Source: X23 sp050251575 (GTDB lineage Bacteria; Bacillota; Clostridia; SK-Y3). Taken from it: 38,697 bases of DNA. The translations under genes were made by a program, and so were the position numbers. The notes under the pieces were generated by a model. It made no database searches. It was not told where the DNA came from and saw only the letters and a list, made by a program, of their open reading frames with translations. Shown here one piece after another: positions 7,740 through 15,237 of the stretch. Each line of letters opens with the position of its first letter. Position 1 is the first letter of the stretch. The stretch covers positions 1-38,697 of the forward strand of contig JBFWMP010000009.1 of NCBI GenBank assembly GCA_050251575.1, written 5' to 3'.

Positions 7740-8645
7740 ATGAAACTCTCAATTAAATTAGCAGTATGTACTTTTATAACAGCCACCAGTCTGTTACTGT
7801 CCACGAATGCTCTTGCTGCCGGACTGTTGAAGGTCGGATCAAGCGGCAGTGAAGTTTCCAAGCTTCAGCAGACCTTGAAAGATGAAGGATATTTCAAGAA
7901 TTCGGTAACAGGATACTATGGTTCTATTACTAAAAATGCTGTACTTGCCTTTCAGCGTGATAATGGACTAGCCGTTGATGGCATTGCAGGCTCTCAGACA
8001 TTTGATGAACTATATTCCGGCACAAGCACGAACAGCTCAACCTTGTTAAAGGTAGGGAGTTCCGGAAATGAAATAACTAAGCTGCAGCAGGCGTTAAAAA
8101 ACAAAGGTTATTTTCAGCATGCTGTAACAGGATATTACGGCTCCATTACTAAGAATGCAGTAATTGCATTTCAACGTAATAATGGACTAGCAGTCGATGG
8201 TATTGCAGGAAAAAATACTCTCAGTAAGCTTTACAGTAGCAGCACAGCTTCTGTCGCTTCTACAACTGCCGGTTATACAGAGGAAGATCTCTATTGGCTG
8301 TCAAGAGTTATTGAAGCCGAAGCAAAGGGCGAATCTTACACCGGTAAGGTAGCCGTAGGAAATGTGGTACTCAACAGAGCCAATTCCAACCTTTTCCCTA
8401 ATACGGTCAAAGGAGTAATTTTCGAATACTATAAAGGTATTCCGATGTTCAGCCCTGTAGCAAATGGTGCAATATATAATATTCCAGGTCAAGAAAGTAT
8501 TAATGCTGCCAAGGCTGCACTTAGCGGAGAAAAACCGGTAGGAAGTGCTACCTATTTCTTTAATCCTGATAAATCAAAAGGAACATGGATAGTAAACAAT
8601 AAGACATATGTAGGTAAAATCGGTGATCATGCCTTTTATGCATAA
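7740..8645 (+). CDS. Exported cell-wall hydrolase, SleB type, with two peptidoglycan-binding domains
   Basis: A 301-residue secreted protein. A signal peptide (about residues 1-27, ending LSTNALAA) is followed by two PG_binding_1 repeats. Each repeat has the pattern LLKVGSSGxEhxKLQQxLK...GYYGSITKNAVxAFQRxNGLAVDGIAG, at about residues 30-83 and 103-156. A C-terminal hydrolase_2 (SleB/CwlJ) domain starts near residue 180 (EEDLYWLSRVIEAEAKGES, then GKVAVGNVVLNR). The glutamate of RVIEAEA matches the catalytic glutamate of SleB-type lytic transglycosylases. Such enzymes cleave peptidoglycan during spore germination or wall remodelling. ATG 7740 is preferred to GTG 7731 by spacing to GGAAGGAG. The c-di-AMP riboswitch links expression to wall and osmotic status. 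Confidence 0.93.
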   Translation: MKLSIKLAVCTFITATSLLLSTNALAAGLLKVGSSGSEVSKLQQTLKDEGYFKNSVTGYYGSITKNAVLAFQRDNGLAVDGIAGSQTFDELYSGTSTNSSTLLKVGSSGNEITKLQQALKNKGYFQHAVTGYYGSITKNAVIAFQRNNGLAVDGIAGKNTLSKLYSSSTASVASTTAGYTEEDLYWLSRVIEAEAKGESYTGKVAVGNVVLNRANSNLFPNTVKGVIFEYYKGIPMFSPVANGAIYNIPGQESINAAKAALSGEKPVGSATYFFNPDKSKGTWIVNNKTYVGKIGDHAFYA

Positions 8646-8658
8646 GAATAATAATAAG

Positions 8659-8705
8659 AAAAAGATTAAGAATAAGGATGATTGTTCCTTATTCTTAATC
8701 TTTTT
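8659..8705. terminator. Bidirectional terminator between hydrolase and Toprim genes
   Basis: A perfect 20-bp stem (8659-8678 with 8686-8705) and 7-base loop, with A-run and T-run on the two sides, so it works on both strands. It also contains the stop codon and last two codons of the minus-strand gene ending at 8695. Confidence 0.9.
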
Positions 8706-9300
8706 CCCATTCCCCGCTATTTATAATCTCTTTATACTTCTTGTAATTATATAGTGTATTTAAAACTTCCATAAGCCCATTGGTTGAGATTCGTGACGGC
8801 AGATTCAGATATCGAGTTAGTCTTTGTCTTAATTCACTGCTATTTTGACTTCCGATAAATCCATCTTCATATAAATCTATTCGCGTAATCTTTTGTTCCT
8901 GTTCATCTATATTACCCTCATTCTGAAAAATACATCCAGCCTTTTTTAAAGCCTCTCGGATAAGCGAATTATTAACACCCTCTACGCCTAACAGACCCTC
9001 TTTTCCGGAAATAGTCTTTCTCTTTTCTACTCCTTTAACCTCAGGAATATATGCATGCTTTATGTATTGTGCCGGAATACATTGTTTTATATAGTTTCTT
9101 ATAAGAAAACCTGCTCGGTCTGAGTCAGTGAGGACTACAATCCCTGTTTTTTCTGCCAGTTTCCGTATAAGTTCTATCTTGTCATGATTCTTAAATATGC
9201 CAAAACCACCTGTTATTATAATAGTAGCCTCCACCATCTGTCCTAACTTAATTTTATCATAGGTACCCTCTACAATGATCGCTTCCTTTATCTTTATCAT
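8695..9300 (-). CDS. Toprim-domain ribonuclease M5-like protein with DUF4093
   Basis: A 201-residue protein with an N-terminal Toprim fold. The acidic motifs are EAIIVEGTYDKIKL (catalytic glutamate, residues 6-19) and VVLTDSDRAGFLIRN (DxD) near residue 57, about as in RNase M5. The remainder corresponds to the DUF4093 extension of clostridial proteins. RNase M5 matures the 5S rRNA precursor, and a related RNA-processing role is inferred here. In Bacillus, rnmV lies next to ksgA; this gene instead lies 25 bases after deoB, probably co-transcribed. Start ATG 9300 follows GGGGGA. It could be the genome's functional M5 or a paralogue, because the rnmV-ksgA position is hidden by an assembly gap. 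Confidence 0.82.
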   Translation of the reverse strand: MIKIKEAIIVEGTYDKIKLGQMVEATIIITGGFGIFKNHDKIELIRKLAEKTGIVVLTDSDRAGFLIRNYIKQCIPAQYIKHAYIPEVKGVEKRKTISGKEGLLGVEGVNNSLIREALKKAGCIFQNEGNIDEQEQKITRIDLYEDGFIGSQNSSELRQRLTRYLNLPSRISTNGLMEVLNTLYNYKKYKEIINSGEWEKD

Positions 9301-9325
9301 GTTTTCCCCCTGGCACTGCGTTATG

Positions 9326-10510
9326 TTATATTATTTGTGAAAAAAAGCTGGATGCATCAAAGTTATCCTCAATATCAAATACTTCAGCGATAGTTGCTGC
9401 CAAATCAGAAAAAGTTTTTCTTGTACCAATATTTACATCTCTCTTAATCACTTTTCCATAAAGCAATACCGGTACATATTCCCTGGAATGATCGGTGCTT
9501 TTTGTGGTAGGATCACAGCCATGATCAGCCGTAATCACAAGAAGATCAGTATCTCTCATCTCTGCAATAAGCTCGGGCAAACGTCGGTCTACCGCTTCTA
9601 ACGCCTCTCTGTACCCTTGCGGATCATTTCGATGTCCATATAGCATATCAAAATCCACAAGATTGGTAAATATAAGTCCTTTATTATTTTCCTTTACCAA
9701 TTGCATCAACTTGTCCATGCCATCCATATTATCTGAGGTATGTATTGCATAGGTAATCCCTTTGCCGGCAAATATATCTTCTATTTTTCCTACTGCCATC
9801 ACATCATACCCTTTTTCTTTGAGCTTATCCAATATAGTAGCTCCTGTAGGTTCCAATGAAAAATCTTTCCTATTCTTTGTTCTTACAAAGCTACCCGGTT
9901 TGCCTGCAAAAGGTCTTGCAATCACCCTTCCTACCGCATGAGGACCTTGAAGAATGCTTCTTGCGGCTTCGCACATCTTATAAAGCTTATCAATCGGAAT
10001 AATATCTTCATGGGCTGCAATTTGAAAAACACTATCTGCCGAAGTATACACAATAGGATACCCCGTTTGCATATGTTTTTCGCCTAAAGCCTGTATTATT
10101 TCCGTACCTGATGCAGGGTAGTTGGCTAATATGTCTGTTCCTATCCGGCTCTTAAATTGATCTATCACTTCCTTTGGAAATCCCTTCGGATAGGTAGGAA
10201 ACTCCTGCGCTAACGCAATTCCGGACATTTCCCAATGTCCGGTTGTAGTATCCTTGCCGCGGGATGTCTCTGCCATCCTTCCATAGCTTCCACGTACGCT
10301 CGGGGGAACAGGAAGATAATCGATTCCTTCTATTTTTCCCATCCCCAGCTCACATAAATTAGGTATGTTAATATCGCCATAAGCTTTGAAAATATTTCCT
10401 AATGTATTACTCCCTTTATCACCATATTCTTGTGCGTCAGGAAGTTCTCCGATTCCTACGCTATCTAAAACAATCAATATCACTCTGTCTATATCCACTA
10501 TCTTACACAT
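9326..10510 (-). CDS. deoB: Phosphopentomutase
   Basis: About 394 residues of the alkaline-phosphatase superfamily. DeoB interconverts (deoxy)ribose 1-phosphate and 5-phosphate in nucleoside salvage and uses two Mn2+ ions. Signatures are DRVILIVLDSVGIGELPDA (first metal aspartate), KDTTTGHWEMSG (catalytic threonine region), HTSDNMDGMDKL, GHRNDPQGYREALEAVDRRLPEL, and TADHGCDPTTKSTDHSREYVPVL (metal ligands). Length matches the family. The ATG at 10510 has GGAAGG directly abutting it, which is too close. GTG 10498 (giving MDIDRVIL) is a plausible alternative start that aligns better with relatives. It precedes the Toprim gene by 25 bases, probably in one transcript. Confidence 0.95.
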   Translation of the reverse strand: MCKIVDIDRVILIVLDSVGIGELPDAQEYGDKGSNTLGNIFKAYGDINIPNLCELGMGKIEGIDYLPVPPSVRGSYGRMAETSRGKDTTTGHWEMSGIALAQEFPTYPKGFPKEVIDQFKSRIGTDILANYPASGTEIIQALGEKHMQTGYPIVYTSADSVFQIAAHEDIIPIDKLYKMCEAARSILQGPHAVGRVIARPFAGKPGSFVRTKNRKDFSLEPTGATILDKLKEKGYDVMAVGKIEDIFAGKGITYAIHTSDNMDGMDKLMQLVKENNKGLIFTNLVDFDMLYGHRNDPQGYREALEAVDRRLPELIAEMRDTDLLVITADHGCDPTTKSTDHSREYVPVLLYGKVIKRDVNIGTRKTFSDLAATIAEVFDIEDNFDASSFFSQII

Positions 10511-10538
10511 CCTTCCATTGTTAATTAGATCGGAACTC

Positions 10539-10581
10539 GGTTCTCGGAGCTTGGAGCTTAAGACCCGAAGCTCTGAGAACC
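10539..10581. repeat. Dispersed AGCTTGGAGCT-family hairpin upstream of deoB
   Basis: GGTTCTCGGAGCTT (10539-10552) pairs with AAGCTCTGAGAACC (10568-10581), one G-U, and the loop contains GGAGCTTAAGACCCG. It is the most complete member of the intergenic family also seen near 11446, 15188, 20288 and 27575. Confidence 0.7.
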
Positions 10582-10703
10582 ATTATGTATTTCTATAATT
10601 ACTATACCATATTTAAACTATCCTGTAACAATCAAAACTTATAAAAACATAAGATTCTTTGTTTGCTGACTCCACTCAGAGGAACAGAAAAATATATGAG
10701 GCA

Positions 10704-11420
10704 TTAATCGTGCGCCAAATGTTTCTTGCCAGCGTCTTTATAAAACATCAAAAAACACCCTGCTGTTGTCTTTTCTGCTAGGGGTAATGCATATTTTGTT
10801 ATACGAAAAAACCTCTCGTCTTTTTGAGGGACGCAGTGAAATTTTTTATATACCTTTAGTGCAATCTTCGCATTATATCTTATAAACTCTTCTACTGTTT
10901 TAAGGTATACCCCACCTTCTACAGCTTTAAATAATTCTATCTCTTGATATGTTTTCTGGACAAAAACTTCGTATTGATGATGGCTATCCATCAAGCGTAT
11001 ATTCGCATGTTGAGGGATGGTCATATCCTGAATCAAGTGTACTGTTGCACCTAAATAAAACATGGACATGGCAATATCATCTTTATACCAGTAATCTTTT
11101 GATGTTTCATAATACTTTTCTGCAAGTGACAAGGCATTGCGATGTCCATATAATCCCCGATCCTTTAATGGACTATAGAAATGACCTATGCTTTTAAAAT
11201 CTTGATCTGCCCATACTGCTCCCCTGTTTAAATCATATATATAGTCGGAAAACAATGAATATGCATCTTCAAATCTATCATTTTTTATAATGTCTAACGC
11301 CTGAAAATTAATAAACATATGTACCTTGCATTGTGTTCGGATGACCTTCTTTTTGAAAGGATTGATGATCATCAAAGTAAACTTAAATAAATTGCCGTAG
11401 GTTTTCTCTATTATGCTCAT
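10704..11420 (-). CDS. Zinc-dependent phospholipase C family protein
   Basis: A 238-residue protein related to bacterial zinc-dependent phospholipase C (alpha-toxin N-terminal domain, PF00882). The helical-domain metal ligands are recognisable in order: the histidine of CKVHMFINFQAL (near residue 34), the aspartates of WADQD, the histidine of GHFYSPLKD, the HxxxD...H cluster in ATVHLIQDMTIPQHAN, and the HxxxE of HHQYEVFV. There is no clear signal peptide and no C-terminal C2-like domain, so it is unlikely to be a secreted toxin. It could act on membrane lipids from inside or have another phosphodiester substrate. Start ATG 11420 follows AGGTGA. It is transcribed alone and no neighbour clarifies its role. 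Confidence 0.83.
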   Translation of the reverse strand: MSIIEKTYGNLFKFTLMIINPFKKKVIRTQCKVHMFINFQALDIIKNDRFEDAYSLFSDYIYDLNRGAVWADQDFKSIGHFYSPLKDRGLYGHRNALSLAEKYYETSKDYWYKDDIAMSMFYLGATVHLIQDMTIPQHANIRLMDSHHQYEVFVQKTYQEIELFKAVEGGVYLKTVEEFIRYNAKIALKVYKKFHCVPQKDERFFRITKYALPLAEKTTAGCFLMFYKDAGKKHLAHD

Positions 11421-11590
11421 ATCTTCACCTGCTTCTTGATATCATAGCTTGGAGTCTAAAATCATAATTATATTGTACCTATACCTTAATACTTCATGTG
11501 TAAAAGAATGACTTAATGGTACGCTTCTATTATATTATATCCTTTAAAAAGTATTATAATTATCTTCTATTTAATAAAATTCAGACATAA

Positions 11591-11670
11591 GATAATGTAG
11601 ATAAACAGGCACCACCTACACCTAAAAAATATACCCCCCGGGCACAGGTAGCACTGTTAGTTATCGAATA
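11591..11670 (+). promoter_or_regulatory. Possible structured leader before the Na+/Ca2+ antiporter gene
   Basis: Complementary blocks in nested order suggest a folded leader: GATAA near 11591 or 11600 with TTATC at 11661-11665, ACAG with CTGT, GC with GC, and ACCT with AGGT. A C-rich/G-rich loop (CCCCCCGGG) lies between them. It does not match any riboswitch consensus I can recall. Assignment is tentative. Confidence 0.3.
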
Positions 11671-11707
11671 AACAGAAGTCTTAATTCTGAATAAAGGATT
11701 GATAAAA

Positions 11708-12685
11708 ATGACTATACTCCCCTATATCCTATTTGCTGTCGGACTTATTTTCATTGTAAAAGGAGGCGATTGGTTTATTGATTCCGCCTCATGGATTGCA
11801 AAAGTCACAGGAATTCCAGAAGTACTGATTGGAGCAACTATTGTCAGCTTGGGTACCACTTTACCTGAATTAGTAGTGTCTTCCACTTCCGCTCTGCAAG
11901 GCCATACTGAAATGGCTATCGGTAATGCTGTTGGTTCCACAATCTGCAATATTGGATTAATCCTTGGCTTATGTAATTTAATATCACCCTCAAAGATAAA
12001 CTCCAGAACTTTTAATATTAAAGCCATACTAATGGTAGCATACACTTTTATCTTTTTAATACTATCTTTTGATGGCCAGATCAGCCGAACTGATTCTGCC
12101 ATCCTTTTGATATGTCTACTTTTCTATATAATGATAAACTACCTTGAAGTATATAACATCAATACATTTTCCTCTGGAAAGAAAGCACATAAAAACATCA
12201 ATAGAAATAATATCATCACAGTTACATCTAAAGAAGTCTTGATAAATATGTTTCAATTTCTTTTAGGTAGCTTCTTAATAGTTTCCGGAGCACAACTTCT
12301 CGTAAAATATGGTGTTCTTATCGCTTCCATACTAAAGATACCTGATATGATAATAAGCTTAACAGCTATTGCACTCGGTACATCTCTTCCTGAACTAGTT
12401 ACATCTGTCACTGCCCTTATTAAAGGACATAGAAATCTATCTGTAGGTAATATTATAGGTGCAAATATTCTTAATATTAGCATGGTCTTGGGAGTTTCCT
12501 CTTTCTTTGCTCCCTTATCTGTACCTGCACAAACTACATATTTGGACATTCCTTTTTCCCTTTTATTAATGATAACGCTTATTATTCCTTCTATACTCAC
12601 ATGGAAAATCAAACGCTTCCATGCTTTCATTCTTCTAGCTGAATATATATTATATTTATTTATTCTGGCTCGTATGTTTTTATAA
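11708..12685 (+). CDS. Calcium/sodium antiporter (CaCA family, YrbG type)
   Basis: A 325-residue integral membrane exchanger with two inverted halves of about five helices. Both alpha-repeats are clear: GATIVSLGTTLPELVVSSTS...GNAVGSTICNIGL (about residues 40-85) and TAIALGTSLPELVTSVTA...GNIIGANILNIS (about 220-265). The GT(T/S)LPEL glutamates bind the cation. Members expel Ca2+ using the Na+ gradient. Start ATG 11708 is chosen because AAAGGA lies 9 bases upstream; TTG 11699 is also in frame. The leader upstream may be structured. Monocistronic, with an AT-rich palindrome after the stop codon. Confidence 0.93.
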   Translation: MTILPYILFAVGLIFIVKGGDWFIDSASWIAKVTGIPEVLIGATIVSLGTTLPELVVSSTSALQGHTEMAIGNAVGSTICNIGLILGLCNLISPSKINSRTFNIKAILMVAYTFIFLILSFDGQISRTDSAILLICLLFYIMINYLEVYNINTFSSGKKAHKNINRNNIITVTSKEVLINMFQFLLGSFLIVSGAQLLVKYGVLIASILKIPDMIISLTAIALGTSLPELVTSVTALIKGHRNLSVGNIIGANILNISMVLGVSSFFAPLSVPAQTTYLDIPFSLLLMITLIIPSILTWKIKRFHAFILLAEYILYLFILARMFL

Positions 12686-12688
12686 TGA

Positions 12689-12718
12689 TTGTAAAGCATT
12701 ATATCATTATGATATAAT
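12689..12718 (+). promoter_or_regulatory. Palindrome overlapping a candidate promoter of the DUF815 gene
   Basis: TTGTAA (12689-12694) and TATAAT (12713-12718) with an 18-base spacer form a possible promoter. A perfect 10-bp palindrome, ATTATATCAT-T-ATGATATAAT (12698-12718), covers the spacer and -10 box. It could be an operator or a weak AT-rich terminator for the antiporter. A second TATAAT lies at 12741-12746. Confidence 0.4.
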
Positions 12719-12778
12719 TTATTTCATCTTATGATCTTGTTATAATTTAATTTCTTTGAAATTTGAGGAGCACATTAA

Positions 12779-14098
12779 ATGGAAAACAACTACCTTGAGC
12801 TGTTACAAGAAGCTCAATTATCTTTATCCAGAATCACTGTTTATAGAAATATTTTTAAAGATGAAATTATTATTGCGTACTCTGATCTGATTAACGAATT
12901 AAGTAGTGCTACTCCAATCGTTAAACAATTATTGAGCTGCTATCATCAATTTCTATCATTACTTATTAATGCATACGCTTCAGATAAACAAATCATAGGT
13001 GATTTGTGGGAAAATCATATCATCAATCTTGTATTAACCGATGAAAATGTATTTTCTTTAGCGTGTGAAAAAGAAACAGATGAAGAAAAGTACAAAGGAT
13101 TTTTAGACATTATCTGTTTTGATTTGAAACAATTACATGTTTTATTTAAATGTAATGAGAAGTGTCTTCAAAACATTCTTGAATCCAAAACAGCAATAAA
13201 AACATGGCCTTCATATGAAATAGATTATACAAATAATATTGATTCAGAGATGAAAAACATCTTATTCATGTCTGAAGATTGGTGTAATGAAATGGACAAG
13301 CTTAAACATTATTATTACCAATTTGGCTGCGGTGCTTTTAGTTTCTTTAAAGCCTTTCGCTGGAACCAACAGAATATCGGCGGCTCTCTTGCGGGGATTG
13401 AAAGTCCTGATCCTATTAGACTAAGTCAATTAATCGGATATGAAAAAGAGCGCTCTGAAGTCATAACAAATACATTGCAGCTTATTCAGGGCCTTCCCTG
13501 CAATAACATTCTCCTTTACGGGGATAGGGGTACAGGAAAATCTGCTACTGTTAAAGCATTACTTAATGAATATGCCGGCTGCAAACTTCGCCTCGTAGAA
13601 GTATCAAAATACCATCTTAAAGACTTACCTCATATTATGGAATCCCTTCAAAATCGCGGAATAAAGTTTATTATATTTATTGATGACCTTTCCTTTGAAA
13701 GCGACGAAACTTCATATCGAGAGCTAAAATCGGTCTTAGAAGGCGGTATTGAAGTGAAACCTCAAAATGTGGTAATCTATGCGACATCTAACCGCCGGCA
13801 TCTTATTAAAGAATATTTTAGCGAACGTTCGTCCGGAGATGAAGTCAGTAGTCAGGATACGTTACAGGAAAAACTTTCATTATCAGATAGATTCGGTATT
13901 ACCATTACATTCTCCTCTCCAGATAAAGAAAAATACCTGGAAATTGTAGAAGGTTTGGCTAAACAGCGTTGTTTGAAAATTGATACAGCCGAATTGAAAA
14001 CTAAAGCATTACAATGGGAAATGTGGTACAATGGTCGTTCTCCTAGAACAGCCAAGCAATTCATTGATCATTTGGAAGGAGAATTAAAATTAAAATAG
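12779..14098 (+). CDS. DUF815 family AAA-type ATPase
   Basis: A 439-residue protein. The N-terminal half (about residues 1-195) is helical and without clear motifs. The C-terminal half is a DUF815 P-loop ATPase: Walker A GDRGTGKSATVKAL near residue 245, Walker B FIIFIDDLSFE near 300, a sensor-1-like ATSNRRHL near 340, and an ARTAKQF-like C-terminal segment (SPRTAKQFIDHLEGEL). The opening of the domain, SQLIGYEKERSEVITNT, is typical of this family. The cellular role of DUF815 proteins is not established. Start ATG 12779 has GAGGAG 8 bases upstream. It ends 2 bases before a long inverted repeat. Family call is strong, function unknown. Confidence 0.9.
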   Translation: MENNYLELLQEAQLSLSRITVYRNIFKDEIIIAYSDLINELSSATPIVKQLLSCYHQFLSLLINAYASDKQIIGDLWENHIINLVLTDENVFSLACEKETDEEKYKGFLDIICFDLKQLHVLFKCNEKCLQNILESKTAIKTWPSYEIDYTNNIDSEMKNILFMSEDWCNEMDKLKHYYYQFGCGAFSFFKAFRWNQQNIGGSLAGIESPDPIRLSQLIGYEKERSEVITNTLQLIQGLPCNNILLYGDRGTGKSATVKALLNEYAGCKLRLVEVSKYHLKDLPHIMESLQNRGIKFIIFIDDLSFESDETSYRELKSVLEGGIEVKPQNVVIYATSNRRHLIKEYFSERSSGDEVSSQDTLQEKLSLSDRFGITITFSSPDKEKYLEIVEGLAKQRCLKIDTAELKTKALQWEMWYNGRSPRTAKQFIDHLEGELKLK

Positions 14099-14100
14099 CA

Positions 14101-14168
14101 AATGTGACAGGGGTCGTTTCTCTGGCACCCTTCTGAAAGGGTATCAGAAAAACGACCCCTGTCACATT
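14101..14168. repeat. Long perfect-stem hairpin repeat (GTGACAGGGGTCGTTT family), bidirectional terminator
   Basis: AATGTGACAGGGGTCGTTT (14101-14119) is the exact complement of 14150-14168. The stem extends inward through CTGGCACCC and GGGTATCAG with two imperfect positions. It fills the whole space between two convergent genes. The G/C-rich arms differ from the local composition and resemble the GAACCGTCCCC-type intergenic elements at the left end of the window. Confidence 0.8.
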
Positions 14169-14171
14169 ATC

Positions 14172-14507
14172 TTACCACTTACCTTTTTTCATATGACCTT
14201 CGATTTCTGCCTTGCTTCTCTGCTTAATGATCCATGCCTCATCTTTGGCTTTGTTAAATGCAGCTACACATGCAGGATCTAAATTTAACTGTATCCCTTC
14301 TTCGCATAGTTGAGCAATCTTTCTGGATAACAAAATGATATCCATATGTATATCATTTGTTCTATCAGAAATATAGATCTTGTCTGCATCTTCTTTACTT
14401 AGCTCTACAAACTTTTCCTTTGGCGCTCCACATTTAGGACAATTCTCCGGCGCTTCTTCACCCTCATGAATATATCCGCAAACGCTGCACTTAAATAATT
14501 TTTTCAT
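14172..14507 (-). CDS. Rubredoxin-domain protein, rubrerythrin-like
   Basis: A 111-residue protein. The first 35 residues form a rubrerythrin-type rubredoxin domain with one iron held by CSVCG and CPKCG, spaced as in rubrerythrin tails (FKCSVCGYIHEGEEAPENCP). The remainder (about residues 36-111) is helical, contains no ExxH pair of a full ferroxidase domain, and ends KKGKW. An electron-transfer or oxidative-stress role is inferred from the domain only. Start ATG 14507 is preferred to the upstream in-frame ATG 14525 because GGAGGG lies 10 bases before it. Separated from the neighbour by over 130 bases, so probably a single-gene unit. Confidence 0.82.
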   Translation of the reverse strand: MKKLFKCSVCGYIHEGEEAPENCPKCGAPKEKFVELSKEDADKIYISDRTNDIHMDIILLSRKIAQLCEEGIQLNLDPACVAAFNKAKDEAWIIKQRSKAEIEGHMKKGKW

Positions 14508-14579
14508 AAATACACAACCCTCCATCTTATATTTTACTCTTATTATTTACCCTGATATAAAAGTTTTAAACAGGATTCT

Positions 14580-14615
14580 AAAGTTCAAGCAAAGACTTGG
14601 CTCTGCGTGAACCTT
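14580..14615 (-). terminator. Hairpin downstream of the 81-residue gene
   Basis: AAAGTTCAAGCAAAG (14580-14594) pairs with CTCTGCGTGAACCTT (14601-14615) with a few mismatches. It lies just after the minus-strand small gene, but the T-run is poor, so terminator function is uncertain. Confidence 0.4.
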
Positions 14616-14644
14616 AAAAAGCATTATCCAGGGGTAAACGCATC

Positions 14645-14890
14645 TTACATATGTCTTGACCACCTTCTGAGTGCTATTTTTAAATTTTTTGATGCAGTCT
14701 TAAGCACCCACTCAGAATCCACTTTACTTTTACCTTCTGTTTTTTTTAGATTAGGCTTCTTTATTGATATCTTATTAATACCTTGTTCAACATCTTTCGA
14801 TTTATCTTCCAAATATCTCTCGATTTCATCCAAGTCGCTTTCAATATCTTTTATAGGAATATACTTATTTAGAAATTGTTGAAACTGCAT
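14645..14890 (-). CDS. Hypothetical 81-residue charged protein
   Basis: An 81-residue reading frame beginning MQFQQFLNKYIPIKDIESDL. Start ATG 14890 has a strong AGGAGGAG 6-8 bases upstream, the main evidence that it is real. The N-terminal half is acidic with heptad-like hydrophobic spacing (IPIKDIESDLDEIERYLEDK) and may form a short coiled coil. The C-terminal half is lysine/arginine rich and ends ALRRWSRHM. It has no signal peptide, membrane segment or cysteine. I do not recognise a family. Its neighbours are unrelated. Confidence 0.6.
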   Translation of the reverse strand: MQFQQFLNKYIPIKDIESDLDEIERYLEDKSKDVEQGINKISIKKPNLKKTEGKSKVDSEWVLKTASKNLKIALRRWSRHM

Positions 14891-15237
14891 AAAAACTCCT
14901 CCTGCCCTGGTGCAATATATTATAGTATATGCAGATCAGGAATATAACGTACAAAATTGTTGCACAATGATACAAATGTAATGTACAATAAAAAGTGGCG
15001 GTAGAATCATCTACCGCCAGATAAGTAAAGGGGGTCTCAATGTATTTTGTGAGGTCATTATAAAGTATACCCGGTTTTGTAATTGTTATTCACTTATATA
15101 AAAATTTCTACTATTTTTTATTTGATAACAACATTATTAAAATTCACGTTATTTGGAAATAATTATTTAATATTAATACTAGCATCTGCTCCGGGCTTCA
15201 AACTCTGAGCTTTAAGCTAATAGAAAAGGTGATACCC
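14891..15237. other. Intergenic region with a minus-strand terminator and possible small RNA
   Basis: About 350 bases between the divergent 81-residue gene and murT. It holds a strong hairpin at 14996-15019 with a T-run on the minus strand, a TATAAT on the same strand at 15057-15062, and a copy of the AGCTTGGAGCT-family repeat at 15188-15220 directly before murT. No protein-coding frame is supported. Confidence 0.55.
14989..15019 (-). terminator. Intrinsic terminator without an obvious minus-strand gene
   Basis: A perfect 10-bp stem TGGCGGTAGA (14996-15005) with TCTACCGCCA (15010-15019) and a 4-base loop. Read on the minus strand it is followed by CTTTTTATT, a good terminator. The next gene upstream on that strand is absent (murT is on the plus strand), which suggests a short non-coding transcript. 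Confidence 0.65.

Noticed and set aside
10704..11420. Secreted phospholipase toxin
   Set aside because: No signal peptide and no C-terminal membrane-binding domain; only the helical metal domain is present.
12253..12699. 148-residue minus-strand frame
   Set aside because: Antisense to the Na+/Ca2+ antiporter second alpha-repeat; no start signal.
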